NCBI GenBank assembly: GCA_031280685.1
Contig: JAITGM010000041.1
Location: 1-64,000 of the forward strand
Direction of reading: 5' to 3'
Length of the DNA stretch: 64,000 nucleotides
From: Christensenellaceae bacterium
Lineage (GTDB): Bacteria; Bacillota; Clostridia; Christensenellales; UBA1750
The notes under the pieces are model-generated. The model did not search any database. It was not told where the DNA came from and was given only the letters and a program-made list of their open reading frames with translations. Positions 14,399-23,776 of the stretch are shown here, piece by piece. The position numbers and the translations under genes were made by a program. Each line of letters opens with the position of its first letter. Position 1 is the first letter of the stretch.

Positions 14399-16891
14399 TT
14401 AGTTGACCGGCAGACGGCCGAACGCATAAAAATGCTCCGTCCAGTAGCGCGTGTCGATGCTGGCATACTGCACGGGTTTGCCCGCGTGGATCATCTGCCC
14501 GTTGCCGATGTAGATGCCGACATGCGTGACCGGCCGGCCGGCGTTATATGTCCCGGTGAAGAATATGAGGTCTCCGGGCTGGGCGTTTTCGCGGGATACG
14601 GGGGTGCATGCGTTGTAAAGCCCCTGCGCGTTGGTGGAAATCTGGTATACGCCCGACTTCGACAGGCTCCAGCAGACGAACCCGCTGCAATCGAAGGTGT
14701 CCGGGCCTTTGGCTCCAAAGACATAGGGCTTCCCAAGATGCTTCATCGCCTCTTCCATTAAAGCCGCGTAACTGCCGTCGCCCATCGGCTCTCCGGGGTA
14801 ATCGGGGATATCCACTCCGCCAGGCGATCCGGGCGGGATATAGCTGCTGCCGTCGTCGTTGGTGATGGCGAAGTACAGGGGATTCAGGTATTGCCCGTTT
14901 TTCAGCACCTCAAAATGCAGGTGCGGGCCGGTGGAATCACCCGTGCTTCCCACTTTGGCAATGACATCACCCATTGTGACCGTATCCCCCTGCGATACGA
15001 GAAGCTGGGAACAGTGGGCGTACTTCGTAACAAGGCCATCCTCACCCTCCAGCACAACGACCAGGCCGTAGCCGCCGTTATTTCCGGCAGATGTGACTGT
15101 GCCGTCATGCCCGGCGAGGATTTCCGTTCCCTCGGCCACGGCGACGTCCACAGCCTTGTGGTAGTTCTTTTCGCCCGTGATTGGGTGGATGCGCCAGCCG
15201 TACCCGTCCGACACATACGGGAGCCAGTTGAAAGCAAAGGGGCTGCCGGAATACTGCCGGTTGCCTTTCACGCGCATGAGCAGTTCATAGTGCTGTGTCT
15301 GCTCGGTGTCCATGCGCGGGCCCACCACATCGGTGAAGGAGCGCGCACTCAGCGTGACATCCATAATCCGCCACTCGTAGGGCTCCAGGTCGCCGTCCTC
15401 GTTCTCATCGTTGGGGTCGTTGTAGCGGGTTTCGATTTCCTCGGTGAAGGTCAGGCTGTATTGCTCATCAAAGATGCTGCGCAATTCAGCCTGCACACCG
15501 GCGAAGGTAAATTCCTGGTACCGGGCGGTCAGGTACGCCATGAGCTCATACGCCCCATGCCCGATATCGTCCACCGAGTAGCGGTACTCATCGTAACCGG
15601 GGAACTCGCTCTCGGCGTTCGCTATGCGGATTTGCAGGTCGGTCTCCCACTCGGTGTACGCAAGTTCGGCGTTGTCGATATCCGCATCCTCCGCAAGATA
15701 GCTGGTCGCGGCCACCGCGCCCATTGTGCTGGTAGCCATGTTGGAGCAGGATGACAGCGACGTCATAATGATGATGAGCAGCAGGGCCAGCAGCCCGATG
15801 ACAAGAAAAACCATAGGGTGCCGCTTGACAAACCCCACCACACTGGTGAGAATCTTCTCGGTGGTGACCGCCGCTGTTTTCGCACGCTGCCCGGTCTTGC
15901 GCGCTTCACGCGCCAGGCGAGCGTACTCACGCTTGATCTTGCGTTTCTGCGCCATGCGCGAGAGGATATTGCTTTTCAGCTTGGGGTTATCCGCAACCGC
16001 CTGCTTGAAATCCGCCTTCACGCGAAGCCGTGAGGTTTTTCTCTCCAGCCTCGTCACGCGGCGGTATGGCGCGGTCTTGTGGCGGCGGTACGCTGTGCGC
16101 AGGCCACCCTCTGCCATAAGCTCTCCTTTGTGCGCGGCCTCGGTACCCACATTTTCATGCTCCACCTCGTGCATCTTTTTGTGTCCATAGCCAATGGCGG
16201 CGTTCTTCGCCGCGTTGACCGGGCGAACCACGGGTGAACCTTTCAGGTGCGCACGCTTGGACTTAACCTCCTCCTCAAAAACAAGGCGTTTTTTTACCTT
16301 GCCCTTGTGTTCGTCAAAGGTCTTTTCCACATGGGGCCGGTGGGTCTTGGGCAGGTTATCCCGTGCCCGCTCCAGCTTGGCGTCGGCCTTGTCAGCCCTG
16401 CGCCGCGCCGCCTTCGCCTTATCCGAAACAACAGCATCGCGGTCCCGCCCCGGCGGGGTTTCCTCCTGCGTGAACTGCAAGCGGGGCTGCCGCTGGCGGG
16501 ATGCATCCTCTGTGGGCGCGCCGCCATCCTGTTCTTTCGGGCCTTCTATTCGCCCTGTACGCAGGGGATTCTTGCGCGTTTCACCGTCAGACTGGCGCAG
16601 GCCCCTGTCCTGGTTGAAGCGCAGGGAGTCCGCGCCGCGCTCCGAAGTGGCCGAGCCCCGTTCCCCGGAACGGCGAAGCGGCGGGGAATCCCCGCCGCCG
16701 CTTGTATACTGTTCACCATGCAGAGCCTCTTCGGGCGGCGGTTCGTTCTGGCGGCCCGTATCCCGCTGGCGCGAGAGCGTGTGCCGCACAGAGGATGTGT
16801 CCACATCCTCACGGCTGGGCGCGTCCCGTTTGTGCGGGGATGCATCATGTGTCCTGCCATCCTTTGCGCGCGGGTCCATGTCCCTGGGCAT
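14399..16891 (-). CDS. CD1108-family mating-channel peptidoglycan hydrolase (M23 + NlpC/P60)
   Basis: 830 residues. A long Arg/Lys-rich cytoplasmic N-terminus (1-~360) precedes a membrane helix (HPMVFLVIGLLALLLIIIM, ~364). Outside lie an M23 metallopeptidase-like domain (HPITGEKNYHKAVD ~567; GPHLHFE ~658) and an NlpC/P60 cysteine peptidase (DCSGF ~733; THVGIY ~788). The two activities open the wall for the conjugation channel, as VirB1-like enzymes do in Gram-positive systems. In the M23 domain the usual HxxxD is HKAVD, so catalysis looks possible. Start supported by GGAGGTGAAGCC before ATG. Confidence 0.93.
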   Translation of the reverse strand: MPRDMDPRAKDGRTHDASPHKRDAPSREDVDTSSVRHTLSRQRDTGRQNEPPPEEALHGEQYTSGGGDSPPLRRSGERGSATSERGADSLRFNQDRGLRQSDGETRKNPLRTGRIEGPKEQDGGAPTEDASRQRQPRLQFTQEETPPGRDRDAVVSDKAKAARRRADKADAKLERARDNLPKTHRPHVEKTFDEHKGKVKKRLVFEEEVKSKRAHLKGSPVVRPVNAAKNAAIGYGHKKMHEVEHENVGTEAAHKGELMAEGGLRTAYRRHKTAPYRRVTRLERKTSRLRVKADFKQAVADNPKLKSNILSRMAQKRKIKREYARLAREARKTGQRAKTAAVTTEKILTSVVGFVKRHPMVFLVIGLLALLLIIIMTSLSSCSNMATSTMGAVAATSYLAEDADIDNAELAYTEWETDLQIRIANAESEFPGYDEYRYSVDDIGHGAYELMAYLTARYQEFTFAGVQAELRSIFDEQYSLTFTEEIETRYNDPNDENEDGDLEPYEWRIMDVTLSARSFTDVVGPRMDTEQTQHYELLMRVKGNRQYSGSPFAFNWLPYVSDGYGWRIHPITGEKNYHKAVDVAVAEGTEILAGHDGTVTSAGNNGGYGLVVVLEGEDGLVTKYAHCSQLLVSQGDTVTMGDVIAKVGSTGDSTGPHLHFEVLKNGQYLNPLYFAITNDDGSSYIPPGSPGGVDIPDYPGEPMGDGSYAALMEEAMKHLGKPYVFGAKGPDTFDCSGFVCWSLSKSGVYQISTNAQGLYNACTPVSRENAQPGDLIFFTGTYNAGRPVTHVGIYIGNGQMIHAGKPVQYASIDTRYWTEHFYAFGRLPVN

Positions 16892-16930
16892 CTGGCTTCA
16901 CCTCCGTCCTCATAATGAATACTGCCGTCG

Positions 16931-19396
16931 TCATGCCGCGGCCGCCTCTCCTGGCTTGGTCGTGAGAAGATCGTAGATTTCGCCTTTTGGAAAGCGGTCC
17001 ACGAATGGGATGATGACCGAACCGTAGATCAGCAGCCCTTCGCCCGCATTGCTATGCGTAACGTAGGAAAGCTGGTGCGGGCTGATCCCAAGCTGTTTGG
17101 CGATGAACTGCCGGTCACCCGGCGCCTGGTTCAAAAGATACACGAAATCGCTGTTTTCAAAGATGTTTTCAATCTCCCTCGAAGCCAGCAAATCCTTGAC
17201 ATTTTGGGTCAAACCGCTCGGAATCCCGCCCCATTTGCGGAAGCGTTTCCAGATTTCGACTGTATAGGACGCGGTTTGCTCCTCTTTTAGCAGTAGATGC
17301 ATCTCGTCGATATAGAACCAGGTGTTTTTCCGCGCGGCGCGGTTGATGGTCACGCGGTTCCACACCGCGTCCTGCAAGATGAGCATGGCGATTTTCTTCA
17401 AGCCCTTGCCAAGCTCCTTTATATCGAAGCAGATGAGCCGCGAGTCCGCCTTGATGTTGGTTCTGTGATTGAACACGTTGAGAGAGCCGGTGACGTAAAT
17501 CTCCAGAGAGGTGGCAAGCCGCTGCGCATCCGCTTCCGGCTGGGCGCGAAGCAGGTCGTACAAATCGCCCAATATGGGCATCCGCTCCGGCGAAGGGTTG
17601 GCGAGGTAGTCCCGGTACACCAGCCTCGTGCATCGGTCGATGATGGTTTTTTCCACCGGCGCAAGCCCTTCCTTGCCGCCCACGATGAGCTCGCACAGGG
17701 ACAAGATGAAATCGCTCTTCAAGGTCAGCGGGTCCTCTTCGTCGCTGTAATCGGGGTTGATATCGAGCGGGTTCAGGTAATGGCTGGACGTGGGCGAGAG
17801 CTTGACTACCTGCCCGCCGAGCCGGGAGATCAGTGGATGATATTCCCCTTCGGGATCTGACACGACCACATCATCCTCGGTCATCAGGAACACATTGACG
17901 ATCTCCCGCTTGGCGCTAAAAGATTTGCCGGAGCCGGGAGTGCCCAGGAACAGGCCGTTCGGCGCCTTCAACTGTTTGCGGTCGGCCATGATGATGTTGT
18001 TCGACAAGGGGTTCAGGCCGTAATACAGTGCTTCGCCGTCCTGAAACAATTCGCAGGTGGTAAAGGGCACGAAGATGGCGGTGGAAGAAGTGGTCAGCCC
18101 GCGCTGTATTTCTACCTGGTTGATGCCCAGCGGCAGCGAGGACATAAGGCCCTGCTCCTGCTGGAAGTCCAGGCGTTTCATGGCGCAATTGAACTTCTGC
18201 GCCACGCCAGCGGCGGCAAACACATCGTTGTCCAGCTTGCGCCGCTTCTTCGCCGTGTTCATCACCAGCATGGTGACAAGGAACATGCGTTCATTCCGGG
18301 ACTGCAAATCATCCAGCAGTGCGGCGGCTTCCTTGCCGTAAACAAGCAGGTCCGCAGGCAAAACATCCATGTCATACCCCGACCTCACGGCCTTCTTCTG
18401 CTCCTCGATTTTCATCTTATCAAGGTCGGAAAGTTTGCGTTTTACCGTCTTGATTGCTTCCGCCTGGTCGATGGATTGGATGTGCAGGTTCAATGTGACG
18501 GTGGTGTCCAGATCGAGGAACTCCGCCAGCATGCGGTCGGTGAGTTCTGGCGCCAGTATCTGTATGAAGCTGGCCGCGCCGTAGTGTTCGCCGATACGGA
18601 AATATTTGCCGTCGCGGAAATCGAAGGACGCGGGCGCGATGAAATCCTTTGTCCCCAGGCCGGTTTTAACCACATCGTTCCACTCAAAGCGCATCTTCTG
18701 CTGGCCGTCCGGGTGGAACTGCCCGTGCAGGATTGCAAGCCGCTCCACGCCGGTCAGCGGGCGGGACGATACCCCCAGAGTCTTGAAATTGTTCAGGATA
18801 TCCATCTCCACGCGCTCCAGCCGGGGCTTTGCTTCCTTTAGGGAATCCGCCTCGATGCCGAAGGTGATGTATTTTTCCCGCACAAGCCCGTTGCGGCCTT
18901 TGGCAAGCTGGTTTTTGAGCATTTCCGCATATTCTGTGCGGATGCTGTCAAACTCGTCCTCCTGCTGCGGGATTTCAATGGAGCGTTCAAAGTCGCGGAT
19001 GTTGGCCCTCTTATTAATGAAGGTAAGCTGAACGCGGATGCTGCTGTCGAAGTAGTTCAGGAAATCGCAGTAGCCCTCAAAAATGGCGCTCTTGCTCTCG
19101 TTTTCGGCCAACTGGTAGTTGATATCGTCAAAAGCCACCGTCTTGGTGTAAAGTTTATCCGTCACCCGGCAGATGCCGTCCCGGTGCATTTCCTTGTACG
19201 GAATGGACTGCTGCGCGGTCTGCGGAGCATCAGCGCGACCGAACAGGCGCGTCTTTACGGAATTTGCGCCGCCTTTTTTATCGGCAGCGGCGGGCTTTGT
19301 CTTCGGCATGGCCTTCAAATCAGCCTTGTTTTCTTTTGCCTGCCGCACGTTTGCCTGCAGGCGCTGTTGCTGCCGTTTTTGCTGTTGATTTTGCAA
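16931..19396 (-). CDS. virB4: VirB4-family conjugation ATPase
   Basis: 821 residues from TTG 19396, preceded by AGGAGG with 9-base spacing; the track's start at 19417 lies upstream of that SD. Basic Gln/Lys-rich N-terminus, then the VirB4/TraE fold with Walker A GTPGSGKSFS (~485) and Walker B WFYIDEMHLLL (~695). It powers assembly of the mating channel at the inner face of the membrane. It overlaps prgI, consistent with translational coupling. Confidence 0.95.
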   Translation of the reverse strand: MQNQQQKRQQQRLQANVRQAKENKADLKAMPKTKPAAADKKGGANSVKTRLFGRADAPQTAQQSIPYKEMHRDGICRVTDKLYTKTVAFDDINYQLAENESKSAIFEGYCDFLNYFDSSIRVQLTFINKRANIRDFERSIEIPQQEDEFDSIRTEYAEMLKNQLAKGRNGLVREKYITFGIEADSLKEAKPRLERVEMDILNNFKTLGVSSRPLTGVERLAILHGQFHPDGQQKMRFEWNDVVKTGLGTKDFIAPASFDFRDGKYFRIGEHYGAASFIQILAPELTDRMLAEFLDLDTTVTLNLHIQSIDQAEAIKTVKRKLSDLDKMKIEEQKKAVRSGYDMDVLPADLLVYGKEAAALLDDLQSRNERMFLVTMLVMNTAKKRRKLDNDVFAAAGVAQKFNCAMKRLDFQQEQGLMSSLPLGINQVEIQRGLTTSSTAIFVPFTTCELFQDGEALYYGLNPLSNNIIMADRKQLKAPNGLFLGTPGSGKSFSAKREIVNVFLMTEDDVVVSDPEGEYHPLISRLGGQVVKLSPTSSHYLNPLDINPDYSDEEDPLTLKSDFILSLCELIVGGKEGLAPVEKTIIDRCTRLVYRDYLANPSPERMPILGDLYDLLRAQPEADAQRLATSLEIYVTGSLNVFNHRTNIKADSRLICFDIKELGKGLKKIAMLILQDAVWNRVTINRAARKNTWFYIDEMHLLLKEEQTASYTVEIWKRFRKWGGIPSGLTQNVKDLLASREIENIFENSDFVYLLNQAPGDRQFIAKQLGISPHQLSYVTHSNAGEGLLIYGSVIIPFVDRFPKGEIYDLLTTKPGEAAAA

Positions 19397-19727
19397 TTGC
19401 TTTCGCCTCCTTGTCAAGGTATAGGTAGAGGTTTTTCGTCCTGTACGGGCGCGCGCCCGGCCACAGCTTAAAGCGCAGGAAATTCCTCAAGATTTTTTCG
19501 GCGGGCTGCCCGTCGCGCTCGTACATCGCAAAGAAGAACATGGGCAGCATGGAGCCGATCATAAAGATCACCGCCGCGCTGTTCCCGACCGCTCCTTTGG
19601 TGAGGAAGTAGACGGGGATGCCGACTGCGGCGGCGAGAGAGAAGCAAATGAGTTGGCGTTTGGTCAGGTTCAACGCCACTTTGGTCTTCACTTTCGTGAG
19701 GTCTTTGGGTACATTGACATAGGCCAT
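19320..19727 (-). CDS. prgI: PrgI family membrane protein (VirB3-like)
   Basis: 135 residues. It starts MAYVNVPKDLTKVKTKVALNLTKRQL, the PrgI signature, followed by two membrane helices (ICFSLAAAVGIPVYFL; AAVIFMIGSMLPMFFFAMY) and a basic tail. It is the inner-membrane partner of VirB4 in Gram-positive type IV secretion. Its ATG overlaps the upstream methyltransferase stop (TGATG) and its 3' end overlaps the virB4 start region. Confidence 0.93.
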   Translation of the reverse strand: MAYVNVPKDLTKVKTKVALNLTKRQLICFSLAAAVGIPVYFLTKGAVGNSAAVIFMIGSMLPMFFFAMYERDGQPAEKILRNFLRFKLWPGARPYRTKNLYLYLDKEAKAIAKSTAKTAATAPAGKRAAGKRKQG

Positions 19728-21967
19728 CAGGCAGCCTCCTTTCGGGGGTCATGGGTGATATGCTGCGCATCCGCTATCTCCTGCGCGATGCCGCAGAGGA
19801 TATATGCGACGCAGGGTACGGCGACGGAGTTGCCCAGCATCTGGTAACGGCGGGTATCACTGATTTCCTTGCCGTCGTGCCCCAACGCCGTCCAACCGAC
19901 AGGATATCCTTGCAATTTTTCGCATTCCGTGGGAGTCAGGCGGCGCACAATGTAGCCGGTGCGTACAGGGTTTTGGTAGTTGAGCGAGTACCCCGGCTTG
20001 TTCTTCGCCTGCAACGTGCCGGACATATCGCCAACCTCTTTGTAGTTGCGGCAATCCACCGCCGCTACCGCGTGATGGTCACCCGCCGTCATGGTGGGAG
20101 CCGGGTCGCCGGGCTTGCCAACACCCAAGCCGTTGCCCGCACCGTCGCCGTTGCGGGTGGGTCCGCCGCCCTTGTGCCGGGTCGCCCGGTCGTGGATGGG
20201 GATGGGCAGCGGTGAAGCCACCGCTGGTGTATCGGTCGCCGTCAGGGTAAAGGATATGTTCTCTTTAACGCCGCTGCCCCGCGGCCCGTTGTGATCCTGC
20301 CGGCCGATCATGTTGCCCTGCATGGCGTATGCAACGCACAAGTCCGGCTCGGACGCCATACCAGCAGGCCGGGAAAGCCCCGCGCCCGATGCGCAGAGGG
20401 TGCCGCTGACGAGCGGATGCGCCTCCACCACATGCGGGTTGCCCCCGGCACACAGCGTGGGCTGCACCTCTTTCATGCTGGTACGGTTTTCCTTGCTGGT
20501 AATCTGCTGTAAGTCAAAGCCGCAGGCGATGAGCGGAGCGTTGCGGGCACTGGCGTTGCCGGTGGTGGTGAGCGAATACGCGGTATTCGATGTGTTTACG
20601 TTTCCGTCCTGGCTCTGGTGAACGCCCACGGCGCAGGGAGTGAACAGGTACTGGTCGTTGCCGGTGGCAAGCGTGCCGCTGATTTCCGTTTGTAGCAGAG
20701 GCCCTTTGCCGCCACCCTCGCAGCCTTCTCGGACACGCATGGTAACGGCGGGCATTTCCATAGCGACAACATTGGGCCCGCGATCCGCACAGGGGCTTCC
20801 ATCGCCCCGCGCCGTCAGTGTCCGCGCGGTCTCCGGCTCACAGATAAAGGGCTGCTCATGCTGGCAGGTCAGTGTGCCCGCCAGTTCCTCCGTAATCCCG
20901 GCGTGCGCCTGGCTGGATGCCGCGCAGAACACGGTGGGCCTGCCGCCCTCTTTCAGCGTGGGCGCGGTTTCCGGCTCATATCCGATGCCTCGTGCTTTTG
21001 CTCCGGCATTGGCGCAGAACCCGGCTGTGAACACAAGCCCCGCAGGATTGCGCCCACCGCCGCCATCCGCGCCCGCCAGTGTGGGCGAAGTGCCGTCCTC
21101 CGTAAACACCCGCGACTGCTGGGTGTCCCAGGGAGTCAGGCATTGGGGGTTTTTAGCGATAAAGGTCTGCTGCTTCATGCCCGGCTGCGCGCACAGCGCC
21201 GCCGAAACATCGTGCAGGTCGCGTACCTCGTCGCGCTGATTACACGCGAACGCTATATTTGCGTCTGCATCTCCAGCGCCTCTTTGAGCATCGGCGGCAG
21301 TTGTTTGCCGCGCTTCGCCGCCCGGCGCAGGATGCCCTCGCAGGCTTTCTTCGACAAATAGTACCTCTCCGGCGCGTCCGCCTGTAAAATCGCAGATAAG
21401 AAAGACTCTGCGCCTTCGCTGTGGGACTCCGAAATGTTGGGCGTTAAGCACCCGCCAAGCGAGGTCAACGCCTGCGCTTCGCACCATTCCGGCGTTTGCC
21501 CATCGTCCAGATTCAGGAACTGGAACTTCGGTTTTTGTGAACGCCTCAAGCACGGACTTAAAGTCAAGGCCGCCCGCGCTGGACAGGGCGCCGGGGACAT
21601 TTTCCCACAGCGCAAATCGTGGATATTTTCCATTGGTCGCTTCCCTCATTTCGTCTATGATCCTGACCGCCTCTGAAAACAGGGCGCTTCGCTCATCCGC
21701 AAGACCCAAACGCCGCCCCGCGGTCGATAACCCCTGGCAGGGTGAGCCGAAGGTGATGACGTCCACTGGCGGCAGCTTCGCGCCATGTAACTGTGTGATA
21801 TCGCCAACGTGTTCCATCCGCGGCAGGTGCCGCATGGTGACCGACACCGCCTGGGGCAATATCTCGCTTGCCCACAGCGGCTCTATTCCATAAAAAAGAC
21901 CGGCATAGGGGAAGCCCCCTATGCCGTCAAACAAACTCCCAAGCGTTGCCTGGTATTCCGTATTCAT
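19727..21967 (-). CDS. DNA (cytosine-5) methyltransferase with very long repeat-rich variable region
   Basis: 746 residues from ATG 21967 (AGGAGG upstream). Motif I LFDGIGGF (12-19), motif IV GSPCQGLS with catalytic Cys77, ENVPG (122-126), QRRRRVFLI (183-191); then ~460 residues of degenerate repeats with recurring 'TL' units (APTLKEGG, AGTLTCQHEQ, ARTLTARGDG, SGTLATGN, SGTLCASG), and finally motif IX RLTPTECEKLQGYP and motif X QMLGNSVAVP. The region between VIII and IX normally holds a 100-200 residue target-recognition domain. Probably protects the element from restriction. The track's 919-aa ORF is this gene plus an upstream gene joined by a frameshift. Confidence 0.92.
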   Translation of the reverse strand: MNTEYQATLGSLFDGIGGFPYAGLFYGIEPLWASEILPQAVSVTMRHLPRMEHVGDITQLHGAKLPPVDVITFGSPCQGLSTAGRRLGLADERSALFSEAVRIIDEMREATNGKYPRFALWENVPGALSSAGGLDFKSVLEAFTKTEVPVPESGRWANAGMVRSAGVDLAWRVLNAQHFGVPQRRRRVFLICDFTGGRAGEVLFVEESLRGHPAPGGEARQTTAADAQRGAGDADANIAFACNQRDEVRDLHDVSAALCAQPGMKQQTFIAKNPQCLTPWDTQQSRVFTEDGTSPTLAGADGGGGRNPAGLVFTAGFCANAGAKARGIGYEPETAPTLKEGGRPTVFCAASSQAHAGITEELAGTLTCQHEQPFICEPETARTLTARGDGSPCADRGPNVVAMEMPAVTMRVREGCEGGGKGPLLQTEISGTLATGNDQYLFTPCAVGVHQSQDGNVNTSNTAYSLTTTGNASARNAPLIACGFDLQQITSKENRTSMKEVQPTLCAGGNPHVVEAHPLVSGTLCASGAGLSRPAGMASEPDLCVAYAMQGNMIGRQDHNGPRGSGVKENISFTLTATDTPAVASPLPIPIHDRATRHKGGGPTRNGDGAGNGLGVGKPGDPAPTMTAGDHHAVAAVDCRNYKEVGDMSGTLQAKNKPGYSLNYQNPVRTGYIVRRLTPTECEKLQGYPVGWTALGHDGKEISDTRRYQMLGNSVAVPCVAYILCGIAQEIADAQHITHDPRKEAA

Positions 21968-21995
21968 ATATTCAGATGCCTCCTTCCCGGCATGC

Positions 21996-22486
21996 CTAAA
22001 GTTCAGGCTCCCGGTTCTTTTTGGGCGCGGACTTGCGCGCAGCGGTTTCCTGCCTGGGCTCCCGCAGTTTTTCACCACGGATTCCTTTTCACGCACAGGC
22101 GCGCGGACGGTAAACACATCAAGGTAGCCGCCCACCATTTTTCCCAGCACCCGGAAGTCCTGGTCGGTGGGCGTATAGCTGTACCAGTCGCTCTTGCCGT
22201 TGTATGTCCAGATGTGCGGGACGCCGCCATTTGTGGATGAATCATACTTTTTGCCCCACACATCGCTGAAGCGGAAAAGTAGGTTATCCACCTCGCCCTC
22301 CGAGCGGTTCAGGATCGTGGCTTTAATGGCAACATAATGGTCGGCGTGCCCCAGCGTGACAAACTGGAGTTTTACCCGGTTGTCCGCGCCCAAATCGCCA
22401 TAGCAGGCGCGGCCGGCGAACACCGGGTCAGATATCCCATCGCATGCCGCCGTCAATCTGCGCAGTTGTTGTTCAAAAGTGTTCAT
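21996..22486 (-). pseudogene. ICE accessory protein (DUF6329-like), frameshifted near its 3' end
   Basis: Start ATG 22486 (GGGAGG upstream). The first ~135 residues (AGRACYGDLGADNRVKLQFVTLGHADHYVAIKATILNR ... HIWTYNGKSDWYSYTP) match a small protein common in clostridial conjugative elements. At about 22068-22078 one base is missing from a GTGGTG(G)AAAAAC context. Reading frame -1 after that point restores EKLREP...KKNREPEL and a TAG at 21996-21998, the same tail as its ICE neighbours. Without the shift the ORF runs on in frame into the methyltransferase. Function unknown; the frameshift could be real or a sequence error. Confidence 0.72.
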
Positions 22487-22501
22487 GCCATATCCTCCCG
22501 C

Positions 22502-23767
22502 CTAAAGCTCCGGCTCATGGGATTTGCCGGTGGTGTCCTTGTGGGGCGCGGGGTTGTTTTTTGCGTCCTCCCGCGCATGACGAATCGTATCCATCACGGA
22601 TGTTTTTTCCGTGGCCTTTGCCACAGCGGTGGGCGTATGCGGGGCGTCTGCTTTCAGGTAATCGCCGTGCGAAGCGCGATCGGTGAGAATATCCTGCACC
22701 ACGCTGTCCATCGGAACCAGCCCATCCATCGTACCCGGCCACTGGTTTGCCACCACCGCCAGGGGATGCTTGAACGAGAGCAGGTATTCCACCTCGCCCT
22801 CCCTGAACTCGTAGCCGCTTTTCAGGTAATCCCGCGCTGCGTACTGCGCGGCGATTTCCTCCGCCATGCCGATGATCTCCCGCTTGTCGGCAGACATGAG
22901 GCTCTCGCAGTATTCAGAGAGATTGCTGTCCAGCCGTTGAAAAAGCTCCCGTTTTTGCGTTTCATCCACGGAAGTGTCGGGCACGAGGGGATAACCGCCC
23001 TGAAGCGCATCCTGTCGGTCGAAGATGGCCCACATGATATCCGAGCGGTCGTCCGTGCCACTCATCTCGAACGCATCGGCCACCACCGAAAGCGGGTTTT
23101 GGAATTGCAGTAGGTACTCCAGTTCCGATGTATGGAAATTGTGTATTTCCGACAGATAGTAGTGGGCGCCCGTGACCGCCGCGATTTCCGAGGTCATGCC
23201 GGTGATATCCAAATCGAACTCAGCGGAGCGCAGGGTATCAAAGTAGACGGTCAGGTTTTCATCCAGCCGCCCGATAAGCTGAACACGAAGGGCGGCGGTG
23301 GCCGCGTCATCGTAGATGTCCGGCTCGTGCAGGGCTGCCTGGGCAGGGGTTTCACGAAGCCCGGCCTCCAACCTTGCCACATACGCGGCGGCGTTCCCGC
23401 CGCTGTCGAGGATAGCCTCCAATTCTTCCTGCCCGATGCCGGTGATGCGGTAGAGCATGTCCGTCTCCATAATGACGTCGTCCACATCAATGGGCGGCAT
23501 AATGCCCGGCGTGGTGGGCCGTCCGTACAATTCGCCCAGTTGCTGCTCTATTTCCCGAATCCGGTTCGCGGAATATTCGGCATCCATGAAATCGACATGG
23601 ATACTGTCGCCCGGATTGCCCGTTTCGGCGTCATGTTCGGGCGTCCCGGTCTTATTAATGGAAAGCACCCTGCCAACCATGAGCGCATAATCATCGTTCG
23701 GCGAAGCGATCACCAGATCGCCCGCCCTTATCTCACCGTTCAAACAATTGGTTACAATATCTGCCAT
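22502..23767 (-). CDS. ICE accessory protein with two DUF3848-like repeats and KSHEPEL tail
   Basis: 421 residues from ATG 23767 (AGGTGG upstream). N-terminal ~100 residues include a small beta-rich part (RAGDLVIASPNDDYALMVGRVLSI). Two similar ~75-residue helical units follow (LDENLTVYFDTLRSAEFDLDITGM...LEYLLQFQNPLSVV; LDSNLSEYCESLMSADKREIIGM...VEYLLSFKHPLAVV), recalling DUF3848. The C-terminus is basic and ends KSHEPEL after a SVMDTIRHAREDAKNNPAP segment, a tail shared with five other ICE proteins. Cytoplasmic; function unknown. Confidence 0.75.
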   Translation of the reverse strand: MADIVTNCLNGEIRAGDLVIASPNDDYALMVGRVLSINKTGTPEHDAETGNPGDSIHVDFMDAEYSANRIREIEQQLGELYGRPTTPGIMPPIDVDDVIMETDMLYRITGIGQEELEAILDSGGNAAAYVARLEAGLRETPAQAALHEPDIYDDAATAALRVQLIGRLDENLTVYFDTLRSAEFDLDITGMTSEIAAVTGAHYYLSEIHNFHTSELEYLLQFQNPLSVVADAFEMSGTDDRSDIMWAIFDRQDALQGGYPLVPDTSVDETQKRELFQRLDSNLSEYCESLMSADKREIIGMAEEIAAQYAARDYLKSGYEFREGEVEYLLSFKHPLAVVANQWPGTMDGLVPMDSVVQDILTDRASHGDYLKADAPHTPTAVAKATEKTSVMDTIRHAREDAKNNPAPHKDTTGKSHEPEL

Positions 23768-23776
23768 AGCCGCCAC

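Noticed and set aside
22060-22085. Programmed -1 frameshift at GTGAAAAAC
   Set aside because: The heptamer does not match the X XXY YYZ pattern (G precedes AAA AAC), and no stimulatory structure is clear. A one-base deletion explains the data more simply.
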